Positions 16,708 through 23,197 of a DNA stretch of 23,263 bases are shown here, one piece after another; within the stretch, counting starts at the first letter, position 1; each line of letters begins with the position of its first letter. Location of the stretch: assembly GCA_964367685.1 (NCBI GenBank), contig CAYIYM010000030.1, positions 1 through 23,263 on the forward strand, read 5' to 3'. Position numbers and translations under genes: made by a program. The DNA comes from CAUPWF01 sp964367685. GTDB taxonomy: Bacteria; Bacillota; Clostridia; Lachnospirales; Lachnospiraceae. The notes under the pieces are model-generated. The model searched no databases. It was not told where the DNA came from and saw nothing but the letters and a program-made list of their open reading frames with translations.

Positions 16708-17253
16708 TTACTCCTCCTCTCTAAAATTCACAATACTATCAGCGATACTATCTTCGACAATCACAAGTCCAGATTGGATTTCGGAAGATAAAGCCTCTGT
16801 AAGTTGCATAAAATAAAGACTTTGCATTTCGCCATGCAGTATGATTTGGTCTCCCTTTTTTTCTGCAACTAAATCACAATTTGGATGAGAAAATAGTTCG
16901 TGAGCATCACCTTGGGTCTGTAATATATTTAAATCAATACTTAATTTTCTTAAGGTAGTTGTAATCACCTGTAGTACGTGGAGAGATTGTGGATCGTCCT
17001 TTACGCCGATTAAGTATACGGTGAAAATTCGATATTTTCGTAATGTTACTAGAAAAATAGCTGTTGCAAGAGTTGAGCCTATTACTGCTTCTGCAAGTGC
17101 AACATCAGGTGCGCCAAGTAACAAATAAGCCAGGGTTGTAAGCAAGGAAAGAACACTTGAATAAACCACAGCAGTGAATAATTTATCGGTGACTACTGTT
17201 AGAATAGCTGAAGCAATCATGAAGAACAAAACAAAATATAGTAATGCGTTCAT
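16708..17253 (-). CDS. DUF4040 / MbhD-like antiporter subunit (MrpA C-terminal segment) with soluble tail
   Basis: 181 residues. The first ~80 contain three membrane helices with the DUF4040 signature: VVYSSVLSLLTTLAYLLLGAPDVALAEAVIGS. This segment is normally part of MrpA or, in archaeal membrane-bound hydrogenase, the separate protein MbhD. Residues ~85-181 form a hydrophilic alpha/beta-looking tail that I do not recognise and that ordinary MbhD proteins lack. The start overlaps the mrpG stop (ATGA), with GGAGG upstream, so translation is coupled. It occupies the operon position where mrpA would be expected, but the NuoL-like antiporter part of MrpA is absent. Confidence 0.82.
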   Translation of the reverse strand: MNALLYFVLFFMIASAILTVVTDKLFTAVVYSSVLSLLTTLAYLLLGAPDVALAEAVIGSTLATAIFLVTLRKYRIFTVYLIGVKDDPQSLHVLQVITTTLRKLSIDLNILQTQGDAHELFSHPNCDLVAEKKGDQIILHGEMQSLYFMQLTEALSSEIQSGLVIVEDSIADSIVNFREEE

Positions 17254-17552
17254 TTATTTATTTCCTCCGTTTCTTCTCTGTGTCCGGACAAATAAGAGGA
17301 ACGTCCAAGTTTGTGGGAAATCAATGGTGCAATTAAAAAAATAATTACAACTAATAGTAATATTTTCAAGGCAAAAGAAATGCTAGGGGCGCGAAAAGCC
17401 GCACCAATTAAGAATATTAGGATTCCAATGGTATCGATTAGCGCACAGGTCAACAGTCTTCTATAAAATCCCTTGGAGCGATAGAGACCAATCATTCCTA
17501 AAGACATTAATAATAGAGATAGAACGAAGAGTATATCCGAAATGAGCAACAT
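17250..17552 (-). CDS. mrpG: Mrp antiporter subunit G (MnhG/MrpG)
   Basis: About 100 residues with three membrane helices, as usual for MrpG. GMIGLYRSKGFYRRLLTCALIDTIG is the recognisable core and fits the family pattern (GxxGxxRxxDxxxRxHA). The ATG at 17552 overlaps the mrpF stop (TGATG), with AAGGGGG 7-8 nt upstream; a GTG one codon earlier is an alternative. In Mrp complexes, E, F and G form a small-subunit module needed for sodium transport. Confidence 0.88.
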   Translation of the reverse strand: MLLISDILFVLSLLLMSLGMIGLYRSKGFYRRLLTCALIDTIGILIFLIGAAFRAPSISFALKILLLVVIIFLIAPLISHKLGRSSYLSGHREETEEINK

Positions 17553-17809
17553 CACAAATCCCCCTTTCTCCGTAAGTAGACAGCATAAAATTGTATATCC
17601 ATAAAGCTGAGTAAAGCAAGTGTAAATGCAATATCTAAATACATACTTTTTTTCATATCAATTGCAAGTAAAACAACTGCACAGACAACAAATGAGGAGA
17701 GTAGCCCAAGAAATAATATTCTCGAAAAAGGGCCTTTGCTTCGAATTAGTAACACGAAACAAAGAAGAATAAATATAGTTAAAAAAACAAGGGCAATATT
17801 AATTATCAT
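17552..17809 (-). CDS. mrpF: Mrp antiporter subunit F (MnhF/MrpF)
   Basis: 85 residues and three membrane helices, matching MrpF. The third helix (YLDIAFTLALLSFMDIQFYA) fits the family's YLDIALVLALLGF pattern. The frame opens at a TTG at 17842, but AGAAAGGA lies 9 nt before ATG 17809, so I use that start; it overlaps the end of mrpE by 11 nt. Charged residues in the family's first helices (normally Arg/Asp) appear as IRSKGPFSRILF. Confidence 0.85.
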   Translation of the reverse strand: MIINIALVFLTIFILLCFVLLIRSKGPFSRILFLGLLSSFVVCAVVLLAIDMKKSMYLDIAFTLALLSFMDIQFYAVYLRRKGDL

Positions 17810-18275
17810 AACGAATGGTCCTTTCTGGAATGCGATCTTCAAAAGTAGATGAAACAGAATCGACTGCTTCGCCAGAACTTAATTGCAAGATAGTATAACC
17901 GTGCTCATCTTCTTCTAATGTAACAGTACCAGGAGTTAAGGTGATGCTGTTAGAAACAAGAACTTTATTTGAATCAGGAGCATGAGAATCTTCATTTAAT
18001 ATAGTTAATGGTGGTAAGGTTCTAAAAAAAATAGAACGTGATACATAAAAAGTGGATTTTACCATATCACGAAACAATAGTAGATAATAAGGAATAGACC
18101 ATAATCCTTTGAAAGATGATGTGTGTGTTGACGTTATATTAGAGACGAGAAAAGAAAAAAGTACACCAGATATAATGCCACATAAAATTCCAATAACAAG
18201 GATTTGTTCTAATAGAATGGAGAACACTACAGCGCAGATAAAGGAACGAAAGAATAAGTGAATTAAGAATCTCAT
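17799..18275 (-). CDS. mrpE: Mrp antiporter subunit E (MnhE/MrpE)
   Basis: 158 residues, the standard MrpE length. Two or three N-terminal membrane helices (LIHLFFRSFICAVVFSILLE; VIGILCGIISGVLFSFLV) precede a cytoplasmic domain with VSNSITLTPGTVTLEE, the diagnostic MnhE motif. A GTG at 18290 opens the frame but lies within the ribosome site; AGGAGG followed by 7 nt selects ATG 18275. It is the first gene of the operon, preceded by a good promoter at 18342-18370. All downstream genes overlap or abut, so the seven genes are one transcript. Confidence 0.92.
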   Translation of the reverse strand: MRFLIHLFFRSFICAVVFSILLEQILVIGILCGIISGVLFSFLVSNITSTHTSSFKGLWSIPYYLLLFRDMVKSTFYVSRSIFFRTLPPLTILNEDSHAPDSNKVLVSNSITLTPGTVTLEEDEHGYTILQLSSGEAVDSVSSTFEDRIPERTIRYDN

Positions 18276-18341
18276 AGAACACCTCCTCACAATAGAAACT
18301 AATATAAGTTTAAAAGAATCTGTATAAATTAACTTAAATTA

Positions 18342-18370
18342 ATTTTAACATGTCAGATTAATTCTTGCAA
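18342..18370 (-). promoter_or_regulatory. Promoter of the Mrp operon
   Basis: Read on the minus strand: TTGCAA (18370-18365), 17-bp spacer, TAAAAT (18347-18342), with TG one base upstream of the -10 (extended -10, TGTTAAAAT). Transcription would start near 18335, leaving a leader of about 60 nt before mrpE. Confidence 0.6.
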
Positions 18371-18420
18371 TACGAGAAATTGAGTGATAAACATGAAGAA
18401 TTATTCAAAATAACAATTAA

Positions 18421-18488
18421 TTAAAAATACCCTATCATTTGACTCCTTGATTTTGTATATAAAAATAAGGAATCAAATGATAAGGTAT
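18421..18488 (-). terminator. Terminator of the zinc-ribbon membrane-protein gene
   Basis: A 22-bp stem (arms 18488-18467 and 18448-18427 on the minus strand) around an 18-nt loop. On the minus strand the two non-Watson-Crick positions are U-G pairs; on the plus strand they are C-A mismatches, so the hairpin is suited to minus-strand transcripts. A TTTTTAA run follows. It isolates the Mrp operon from upstream transcription. Confidence 0.85.
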
Positions 18489-18535
18489 AAATTAATGTTA
18501 TGTAATCCGTATTTAGTGAGAGTTAGAGGAATTCA

Positions 18536-19189
18536 TTATTGTCTATTGAAATAATCAATTCCATCGTCTGGTTTAAAATATGTTCGAATATAGCCATCCG
18601 GAGAAACCACTGCAAATTCCCTGGTGGATTCTAAAAAGTAAGCAGTGTCACCATCATCTTGGAATTTTGATAGCACATCATCGGCTAGAATTACTTTGTT
18701 TGCCCCTGCTAGATAGTCCTCTGCTGTAGCGTATCCCATATCACCGCCATGCTTATTGAAGTGATCTATATAACTCTCGTAGGTCCTAAAATTATAGGAA
18801 CTTTCTGGAATGGGATCAGGAGTTGATTCCTGGGTCTCAGCGTCAGGAGTTGTGACGGTCTCTTGAACACTTGAAGAGGGTGTTATAGTTACCGTAGGAT
18901 TCGTATCTACAAGCAAAGGTTCTAATGAAGTGTAGACAAATACGAATACAGCTATCACAAGTAAAAGTAGGAGCGTAGAATGAATGGAGGATCTACGAGG
19001 CCTTGTATAATTACTTGATCTTGAATAAGAAGTGCGCCTTACTGGTTGCGTGGAGGGCTGAGTACCTCGATTTTTCTGTCGGCAATCTTTACATCTTTTG
19101 GGAAGATGGAGATCTTTTGAGTTGAAAAAATCTACTTCACTATTGCTCATTTTAAATGTTTTTCCACAATCTTTACATTTTCTTTCCAT
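18536..19189 (-). CDS. Zinc-ribbon, single-span membrane protein with BECR-like RNase-type C-terminal domain
   Basis: 217 residues. Residues 5-36 form a zinc ribbon with Cys5-x2-Cys8 and Cys33-x2-Cys36 (CKDCGKTF; PKRCKDCR). An Arg/Ser/Thr-rich linker (40-70) leads to one membrane helix (about 71-89: STLLLLLVIAVFVFVYTSLE). A Ser/Thr/Pro/Glu linker (95-130) precedes an ~80-residue domain: YIDHFNKHGGDMGYATAEDY (140-159), then EFAVVSPDGYIRTYFKP (191-207) and IDYFNRQ at the end. From memory this domain resembles C-terminal domains of polymorphic toxins of the BECR (barnase-EndoU-colicin) group, with an HF-KH helix and a V(I)S-DG-RTYF-P strand. Basic residues before the helix place the zinc ribbon inside and this domain outside. 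GAGG 7 nt upstream favours ATG 19189 over 19204. Function unknown. Confidence 0.7.
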   Translation of the reverse strand: MERKCKDCGKTFKMSNSEVDFFNSKDLHLPKRCKDCRQKNRGTQPSTQPVRRTSYSRSSNYTRPRRSSIHSTLLLLLVIAVFVFVYTSLEPLLVDTNPTVTITPSSSVQETVTTPDAETQESTPDPIPESSYNFRTYESYIDHFNKHGGDMGYATAEDYLAGANKVILADDVLSKFQDDGDTAYFLESTREFAVVSPDGYIRTYFKPDDGIDYFNRQ

Positions 19190-19248
19190 TCCAGCACCTC
19201 GCATTATCTTTCAATACAAATCACTATTAATGTGTTTGTTTTATGTGT

Positions 19249-19277
19249 AGTATAATACAAAGTCTTGGAATTATCAA
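19249..19277 (-). promoter_or_regulatory. Promoter of the zinc-ribbon protein gene
   Basis: Minus-strand TTGATA (19277-19272), 17-bp spacer, TATACT (19254-19249). Transcription would start about 52 nt before ATG 19189. I see no terminator between msrAB and this promoter, so readthrough from msrAB is also possible. Confidence 0.6.
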
Positions 19278-19314
19278 TGTTATAGCGTGGTTCCCTATTT
19301 TTGTTATTATATTT

Positions 19315-20448
19315 TTAAATGGAGAGTAGGTGTTGCAAATATCCATAACCCTCTGCTACCATTTGTTCATACGGAATAAAACGTAAGGATGCACCATTTA
19401 TACAATATCTTAAACCGCCTTCACTTTCAGGCCCATCATTAAATACGTGCCCTAAATGACTTAAGCCAGCACGACTCTTTAATTCGATACCTGAATCTAT
19501 AGAATCACCATCATTTTCAATGATTACTTCAGGTGAGATTGGTTTGGTGAAACTTGGCCATCCTGTGCCGGAATCATATTTGTCAGTGGATAGAAATAAT
19601 GGTTCACCGGTGACAATATCTACATAAATACCCACTTCTTTATTTGCATTTAATTCACTTGTAAATGCACGTTCTGTGCCTTCGTTTTGGGTCACATTAT
19701 ATTCTGTATCAGAGAGAATGTTTTTAAGTTCGTCTTGAGGTATTTTGTAAAAGTCGCTATCCACGAGTTCCTCATCTTCTTCTGTAGCTGCGTTGAGGTT
19801 GATATGGCAGTAGCCATTAGGATTCTTCTGTAGATAATCTTGATGGTATTCTTCGGCGTCATAAAAGTGATTGAGTGGAAGAACTTCCACAACAATTTCT
19901 TCGTCAAAATCATTCTTTAATTCGTTTATTACAGTGTTTATAGTTTCTTTATCTGCGTCTTCGGTATAATAAATGCCCGATCGATATTGTGTTCCTATAT
20001 CATTTCCTTGCTTGTTAAGGCTAGTTGGATCTACAACTTTAAAGAACTTGTCTAAGAGTTGCTTGAGAGTTACTTGTTGTGAGTCATAAACGACCCGAAC
20101 TGTTTCGGCGTGGCCCGTATTGTCGTTTATTACCTCTTCATAAGTAGGATTTTCGGTGGTGCCATTAGCATAACCCGAAACGACATCGTATACACCGGCT
20201 ATTCTTGTCATATATTCCTCGACACCCCAGAAACACCCACCGGCTAAGTAGATAGTGCTTAAGTTCTTTTCCTTGATTAAAGCATCCAAATCTATGTTTG
20301 TTTTTTCTAGTGTTATATCCTCGTTTTTTGTCTTTTCAGTTGTCATTTCTTGCCCCGCCTTGTTTGTACTACATGCATTTAATATAAATGATGCAGGAAT
20401 AATTAATAGAGTAACGAGTGCTACTACTTTAAATTTTAAATTTTTCAT
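19315..20448 (-). CDS. msrAB: Lipoprotein peptide-methionine sulfoxide reductase MsrA-MsrB fusion
   Basis: 377 residues. The signal peptide ends in ILNAC, with Cys26 as lipid anchor, so the enzyme works outside the membrane. The MsrA domain (about 62-225) has GGCFWGVEE with catalytic Cys72, SGYANGTTENPTYEEV, GHAETVRVVYD and NPNGYCHI (Cys214, a possible recycling Cys). The MsrB domain (about 245-375) has DSGTGWPSF, SHLGHVFNDGP and catalytic Cys349 in GGLRYCINGASLRFIP. The zinc-binding CxxC pairs of many MsrB proteins are absent. Only four cysteines exist in all, so MsrB lacks its own resolving Cys. The fusion repairs both S- and R-methionine sulfoxide in surface proteins. GGAGGTG precedes the ATG. 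No dedicated thiol-electron carrier is encoded nearby. Confidence 0.95.
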   Translation of the reverse strand: MKNLKFKVVALVTLLIIPASFILNACSTNKAGQEMTTEKTKNEDITLEKTNIDLDALIKEKNLSTIYLAGGCFWGVEEYMTRIAGVYDVVSGYANGTTENPTYEEVINDNTGHAETVRVVYDSQQVTLKQLLDKFFKVVDPTSLNKQGNDIGTQYRSGIYYTEDADKETINTVINELKNDFDEEIVVEVLPLNHFYDAEEYHQDYLQKNPNGYCHINLNAATEEDEELVDSDFYKIPQDELKNILSDTEYNVTQNEGTERAFTSELNANKEVGIYVDIVTGEPLFLSTDKYDSGTGWPSFTKPISPEVIIENDGDSIDSGIELKSRAGLSHLGHVFNDGPESEGGLRYCINGASLRFIPYEQMVAEGYGYLQHLLSI

Positions 20449-20495
20449 ATTTACACCTCCATTAAGTGTGAATAACTCTCTGTTATTTTAGTATA

Positions 20496-20524
20496 CTATT
20501 AAAAAAGAATTAATAGATTGACAA
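20496..20524 (-). promoter_or_regulatory. Candidate msrAB promoter
   Basis: Minus-strand TTGTCA (20524-20519), 17-bp spacer, TAATAG (20501-20496). A better-looking -10, TATACT (20495-20490), is 23 bp from this -35 and lacks another -35. The -35 hexamer overlaps the plus-strand -35 of the divergent flavoprotein gene. Confidence 0.45.
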
Positions 20525-20546
20525 TTGTTTAATTAAACGTTAATAA
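20518..20546 (+). promoter_or_regulatory. Candidate promoter of the flavoprotein gene, with palindrome in its spacer
   Basis: TTGACA (20518-20523), 17-bp spacer, TAATAA (20541-20546). The spacer contains a perfect 12-bp palindrome, GTTTAATTAAAC (20527-20538), a plausible regulator-binding site. The leader would be about 78 nt. Confidence 0.5.
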
Positions 20547-20630
20547 TATGGTATATTTAATGAAGTGATATATATATGAGCAGGTAAAGTGGTTTGAAAA
20601 CTTACTGCGAAGTTCGTGAAAGGAGAAAAG

Positions 20631-21254
20631 ATGAAAGTATTATTACTAAATGGAAGTTCAAATAAAAGAGGGTGCACATTTACAGCTCTTGAGGAAGTAG
20701 CAAATGAATTACAAGTACATGGAATTGATACGGAAATTGTCCAGTTAGGTGGAGGTGCAGTTCGCGATTGTATTGCCTGTAATGCCTGTCATAAATTAGA
20801 AAGTGCGTGTGTGTTTGATGATATCGTAAATGAAGTAATCGAAAAAGCAAAAATGGCAGATGGATTTGTATTTGGGTCACCAGTATATTATGCACATCCA
20901 AGTGGGCGTATTTTATCAGTCCTCGATCGTGCTTTTTATGCCGCAACATCAGTATTTGCTCATAAACCGGGTATGTCGATTGTTTCAGCGAGACGTGGTG
21001 GAACGACTGCTTCTTTTGATGTGTTGAATAAATATTTTACAATTGCTGAAATGCCGGTGGTTTCTTCTTCGTATTGGAATATGGTGCATGGAATGACAGC
21101 AGAGGAAGTGAAGCAAGATTTAGAAGGCTTGCAAGTGATGCGTAATGGTGGAAAAAATATGGCGTGGTTATTGCAATGTATAGAGGCTGGAGCAAAGCAA
21201 GGAATTGGCACTCCAATTACACAACATATAGATTATACGAATTTTATACGCTAG
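20631..21254 (+). CDS. Flavodoxin-fold NADPH-dependent FMN reductase-like / iron-sulfur flavoprotein-like oxidoreductase
   Basis: 207 residues. KVLLLNGSSNKRGCTFTALEEV at the N-terminus is the FMN phosphate-binding start of the NADPH-dependent FMN reductase superfamily. DCIACNACHKLESACVFDD (about residues 48-66) gives Cys-x2-Cys-x2-Cys-x6-Cys, like the cluster motif of archaeal and clostridial iron-sulfur flavoproteins. FGSPVYYAHPSGRILSVLDR (about 84-103) is the flavin-binding loop of the family. AAAGGAG with a 5-nt spacer picks ATG 20631 over the GTG at 20616. It is transcribed divergently from msrAB, which hints at a shared redox role, but its electron donor and acceptor are unknown. Confidence 0.85.
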   Translation: MKVLLLNGSSNKRGCTFTALEEVANELQVHGIDTEIVQLGGGAVRDCIACNACHKLESACVFDDIVNEVIEKAKMADGFVFGSPVYYAHPSGRILSVLDRAFYAATSVFAHKPGMSIVSARRGGTTASFDVLNKYFTIAEMPVVSSSYWNMVHGMTAEEVKQDLEGLQVMRNGGKNMAWLLQCIEAGAKQGIGTPITQHIDYTNFIR

Positions 21255-21262
21255 ATAAAAAG

Positions 21263-21302
21263 AAGAGCTATTCTACAAAATGCACAATGTAGAGTAGCTC
21301 TT
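21263..21302. terminator. Bidirectional terminator between the flavoprotein and nitroreductase genes
   Basis: AAGAGCTATTCTACA (21263-21277) pairs with TGTAGAGTAGCTCTT (21288-21302), a 15-bp stem with one U-G pair and a 10-nt loop. Plus strand is followed by TTTCTTCT, minus strand by CTTTTTA. It serves both convergent genes. Confidence 0.85.
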
Positions 21303-21330
21303 TCTTCTATATTAATGTAACACGAAATCA

Positions 21331-21942
21331 TTATAAAAATTCAGCAATTTCATCAAAGGTCTTCTTTGTGAGAGTTGGTAATTCGTAATTTGGATCTGCC
21401 TTGCCAACTGCTAAAATCATAAGAGGTGTTTCGCCCTTTGGGCGATTGAGTACATCACGCAAAAATGTAATAGGTGCAGGAGTATAAGTTAAAGATGCGT
21501 ATCCTGCATTGCGTAGAGCATTGATTAGCAATCCGATTGCTATCCCTGTGGATTCGGTAGGGTAGTAGTTTTTCTCGATTGACCCATCTTCTAATTCTCT
21601 ATAGTTCTCTTTAAATATTACAATTAAGCACGGGGCTTCTGTTAAAAAAGGCTTTTCATGAGTGACAGCTAGATGAGACAAATCTTCGGCCCACTCCTTT
21701 GTAATGCGACTCTCGTAAAATTCTTTTTCAATAACTTCTGCGTGGTTTCGAATCTTTTGTTTCATTTCGCTTGAAACTACGACACTAAAATGCCAAGGTT
21801 GCTTATTGGCACCGCTAGGAGCTGTTGAAGCTGTAAGGATACAATCCATAAGAGTATCTTTGTCGATTGGTGTTGGAAGAAATTTGCGATAACTTCGACG
21901 TGCTTCGCATTCTTTTAATAATAGTGAACTTGCTTGTGACAT
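21331..21942 (-). CDS. Nitroreductase-family FMN oxidoreductase
   Basis: 203 residues, the usual length for the family. EARRSYRKFLPTPIDKDTL (about 13-31) is the N-terminal FMN phosphate-binding segment, APSGANKQPWHFSVVVS (about 41-57) the second FMN-contact loop, and YPTESTGIAIGLLINALRNAGY (about 126-147) the conserved core helix. The SGANKQPW form with a Trp is closer to the iodotyrosine deiodinase-like/BluB-like branch than to NfsB; this subfamily call is tentative. AAGGAG precedes the ATG. It starts 13 bp after the aldo/keto reductase stop and shares its transcript. Probably an NAD(P)H-dependent reductase; substrate unknown. Confidence 0.9.
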   Translation of the reverse strand: MSQASSLLLKECEARRSYRKFLPTPIDKDTLMDCILTASTAPSGANKQPWHFSVVVSSEMKQKIRNHAEVIEKEFYESRITKEWAEDLSHLAVTHEKPFLTEAPCLIVIFKENYRELEDGSIEKNYYPTESTGIAIGLLINALRNAGYASLTYTPAPITFLRDVLNRPKGETPLMILAVGKADPNYELPTLTKKTFDEIAEFL

Positions 21943-21955
21943 AAAATCTCCTTAC

Positions 21956-22936
21956 TTACCATTGTCCATGAATGTCGTTCTTCATAAAAGTATTATAGAT
22001 ATCTGTAACACCAAGCATTTGATATTGTGTCAAGGCATCCATTTGTGCGGCGCGAATATTCGAAAGAACTTGAGTGGCGTTACTTGCACCTGGAATTACA
22101 GTACTTACTGCATTGTGCATGAGAATCCAGCGCAAAGCATATGGAATAAGATCGTCTGTTTGGAAGAGTGTCTTAAGAGCTTCTACAGCTTGTAAGCCTA
22201 GTTCATAATTGACTCCAGAGAATGTTTCGCCTTTATCAAATGCGGCCCCGTCTCTGTTGAATGTGCGGTGATCCTGGTCGCCGAATGTAGTGTTGATATT
22301 GTAGCGACCTGTTAGCAATCCACTAGCGAGAGGAACTCTAGCTATTACTCCAATATTATTTTTCATAGTCAATTCAAATAACTCATCAATTGGTTTGAGG
22401 CGGAACATGTTAAAAATCACTTCCATGGCTGCAATGTCATATTCCATTGCGGAAATCCCCTCACTAACTTTTTCGATACTAACGCCATAATTAGCTATTT
22501 TTCCATTTTGCTTCATTCTGTCTAGTCCTGCAAATAAAGAGTCCTTCTTATATACAGAAGTAGGTGGGCAGTGGAGTAAAACCATATCAAGTTTATCGAC
22601 ACCCATTCTTGATAGGCTGCCATCAATGTGCTTTTCGATATTTTCTGATGTATACATTTCATCTGTGTGGGGATTTAGATTACGACCTGCTTTTGTAACT
22701 ATATAGAGCTTATCCTTCTTGTCTTTGATAAATTCGCCGATTGCTCTCTCGCTTTCACCGCCATTATATACGTCGGCAGTGTCAATGAAGTTAATACCAT
22801 TATCGTAAGCGGTTTGTAAAATGGAATGTGCTTCCTTGCTGTTAAAAGGATCCCCCCACTTGGTTCCAAGTTGCCAAGTTCCTAATCCTATTTCGGTAAC
22901 GTGTTGGTTTGTTTTTCCAAATAATCTTCTATTCAT
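21956..22936 (-). CDS. Aldo/keto reductase
   Basis: 326 residues forming an NADPH-dependent (beta/alpha)8 reductase. The catalytic tetrad is complete: Asp52 (NFIDTADVYNGGESE), Tyr57, Lys82 (IVTKAGR) and His122 (MVLLHCPP). The late cofactor-binding region appears as NAVSTVIPGASNATQVLSN. The N-terminus RLFGKTNQHVTEIGLGTWQL is typical of the YghZ/Tas-like branch. GGAGG is 7 nt before the ATG, and a strong promoter lies at 22967-22995. First gene of a two-gene operon with the nitroreductase; it reduces an aldehyde or ketone whose identity the context does not reveal. Confidence 0.94.
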   Translation of the reverse strand: MNRRLFGKTNQHVTEIGLGTWQLGTKWGDPFNSKEAHSILQTAYDNGINFIDTADVYNGGESERAIGEFIKDKKDKLYIVTKAGRNLNPHTDEMYTSENIEKHIDGSLSRMGVDKLDMVLLHCPPTSVYKKDSLFAGLDRMKQNGKIANYGVSIEKVSEGISAMEYDIAAMEVIFNMFRLKPIDELFELTMKNNIGVIARVPLASGLLTGRYNINTTFGDQDHRTFNRDGAAFDKGETFSGVNYELGLQAVEALKTLFQTDDLIPYALRWILMHNAVSTVIPGASNATQVLSNIRAAQMDALTQYQMLGVTDIYNTFMKNDIHGQW

Positions 22937-22966
22937 TAATAAACCTCCAATTTTTAAGATGATTTA

Positions 22967-22995
22967 AGTATAGAATTTAAAGGAAATAAAGTCAA
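22967..22995 (-). promoter_or_regulatory. Promoter of the aldo/keto reductase-nitroreductase operon
   Basis: Minus-strand TTGACT (22995-22990), 17-bp spacer, TATACT (22972-22967). Transcription would start about 25 nt before the ATG at 22936. Confidence 0.7.
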
Positions 22996-23161
22996 TAAAT
23001 AGGAAAACAAAGAAAATTAAATCTATTTAATAGTATAAAGAAAACAATAATCAATTGAAAAATTGTTGGAACTAGATATAGTATTCATTTGCTGGGAATG
23101 ACACTAAATATAGTGTGCAAAATAGAAAATAAAAAAAATAAAAAAAAGTTAAGAAAAAGTG

Positions 23162-23191
23162 TTGACATATAGTTACTCTTAGTGATATTAT
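23162..23191 (+). promoter_or_regulatory. Strong promoter with UP-element-like A-tracts, probably of an rRNA operon
   Basis: A perfect TTGACA (23162-23167) is followed by an 18-bp spacer and TATTAT (23186-23191); ATATTA with a 17-bp spacer is the alternative -10. The 40 bp upstream (about 23120-23160) are nearly pure A-tracts, as in UP elements of stable-RNA promoters. No open reading frame follows. Confidence 0.65.
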
Positions 23192-23197
23192 TACCTA

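Noticed and set aside
16708..18275. Frameshifted or degraded mrpA within the Mrp operon
   Set aside because: All genes abut or overlap with intact frames and there is no NuoL-like remnant; absence of the large subunit appears to be the native state.
23101..23116. ACACTA/TAGTGT inverted repeat upstream of the probable rRNA promoter
   Set aside because: Only 6-bp arms in AT-rich sequence with no context to give it a role.
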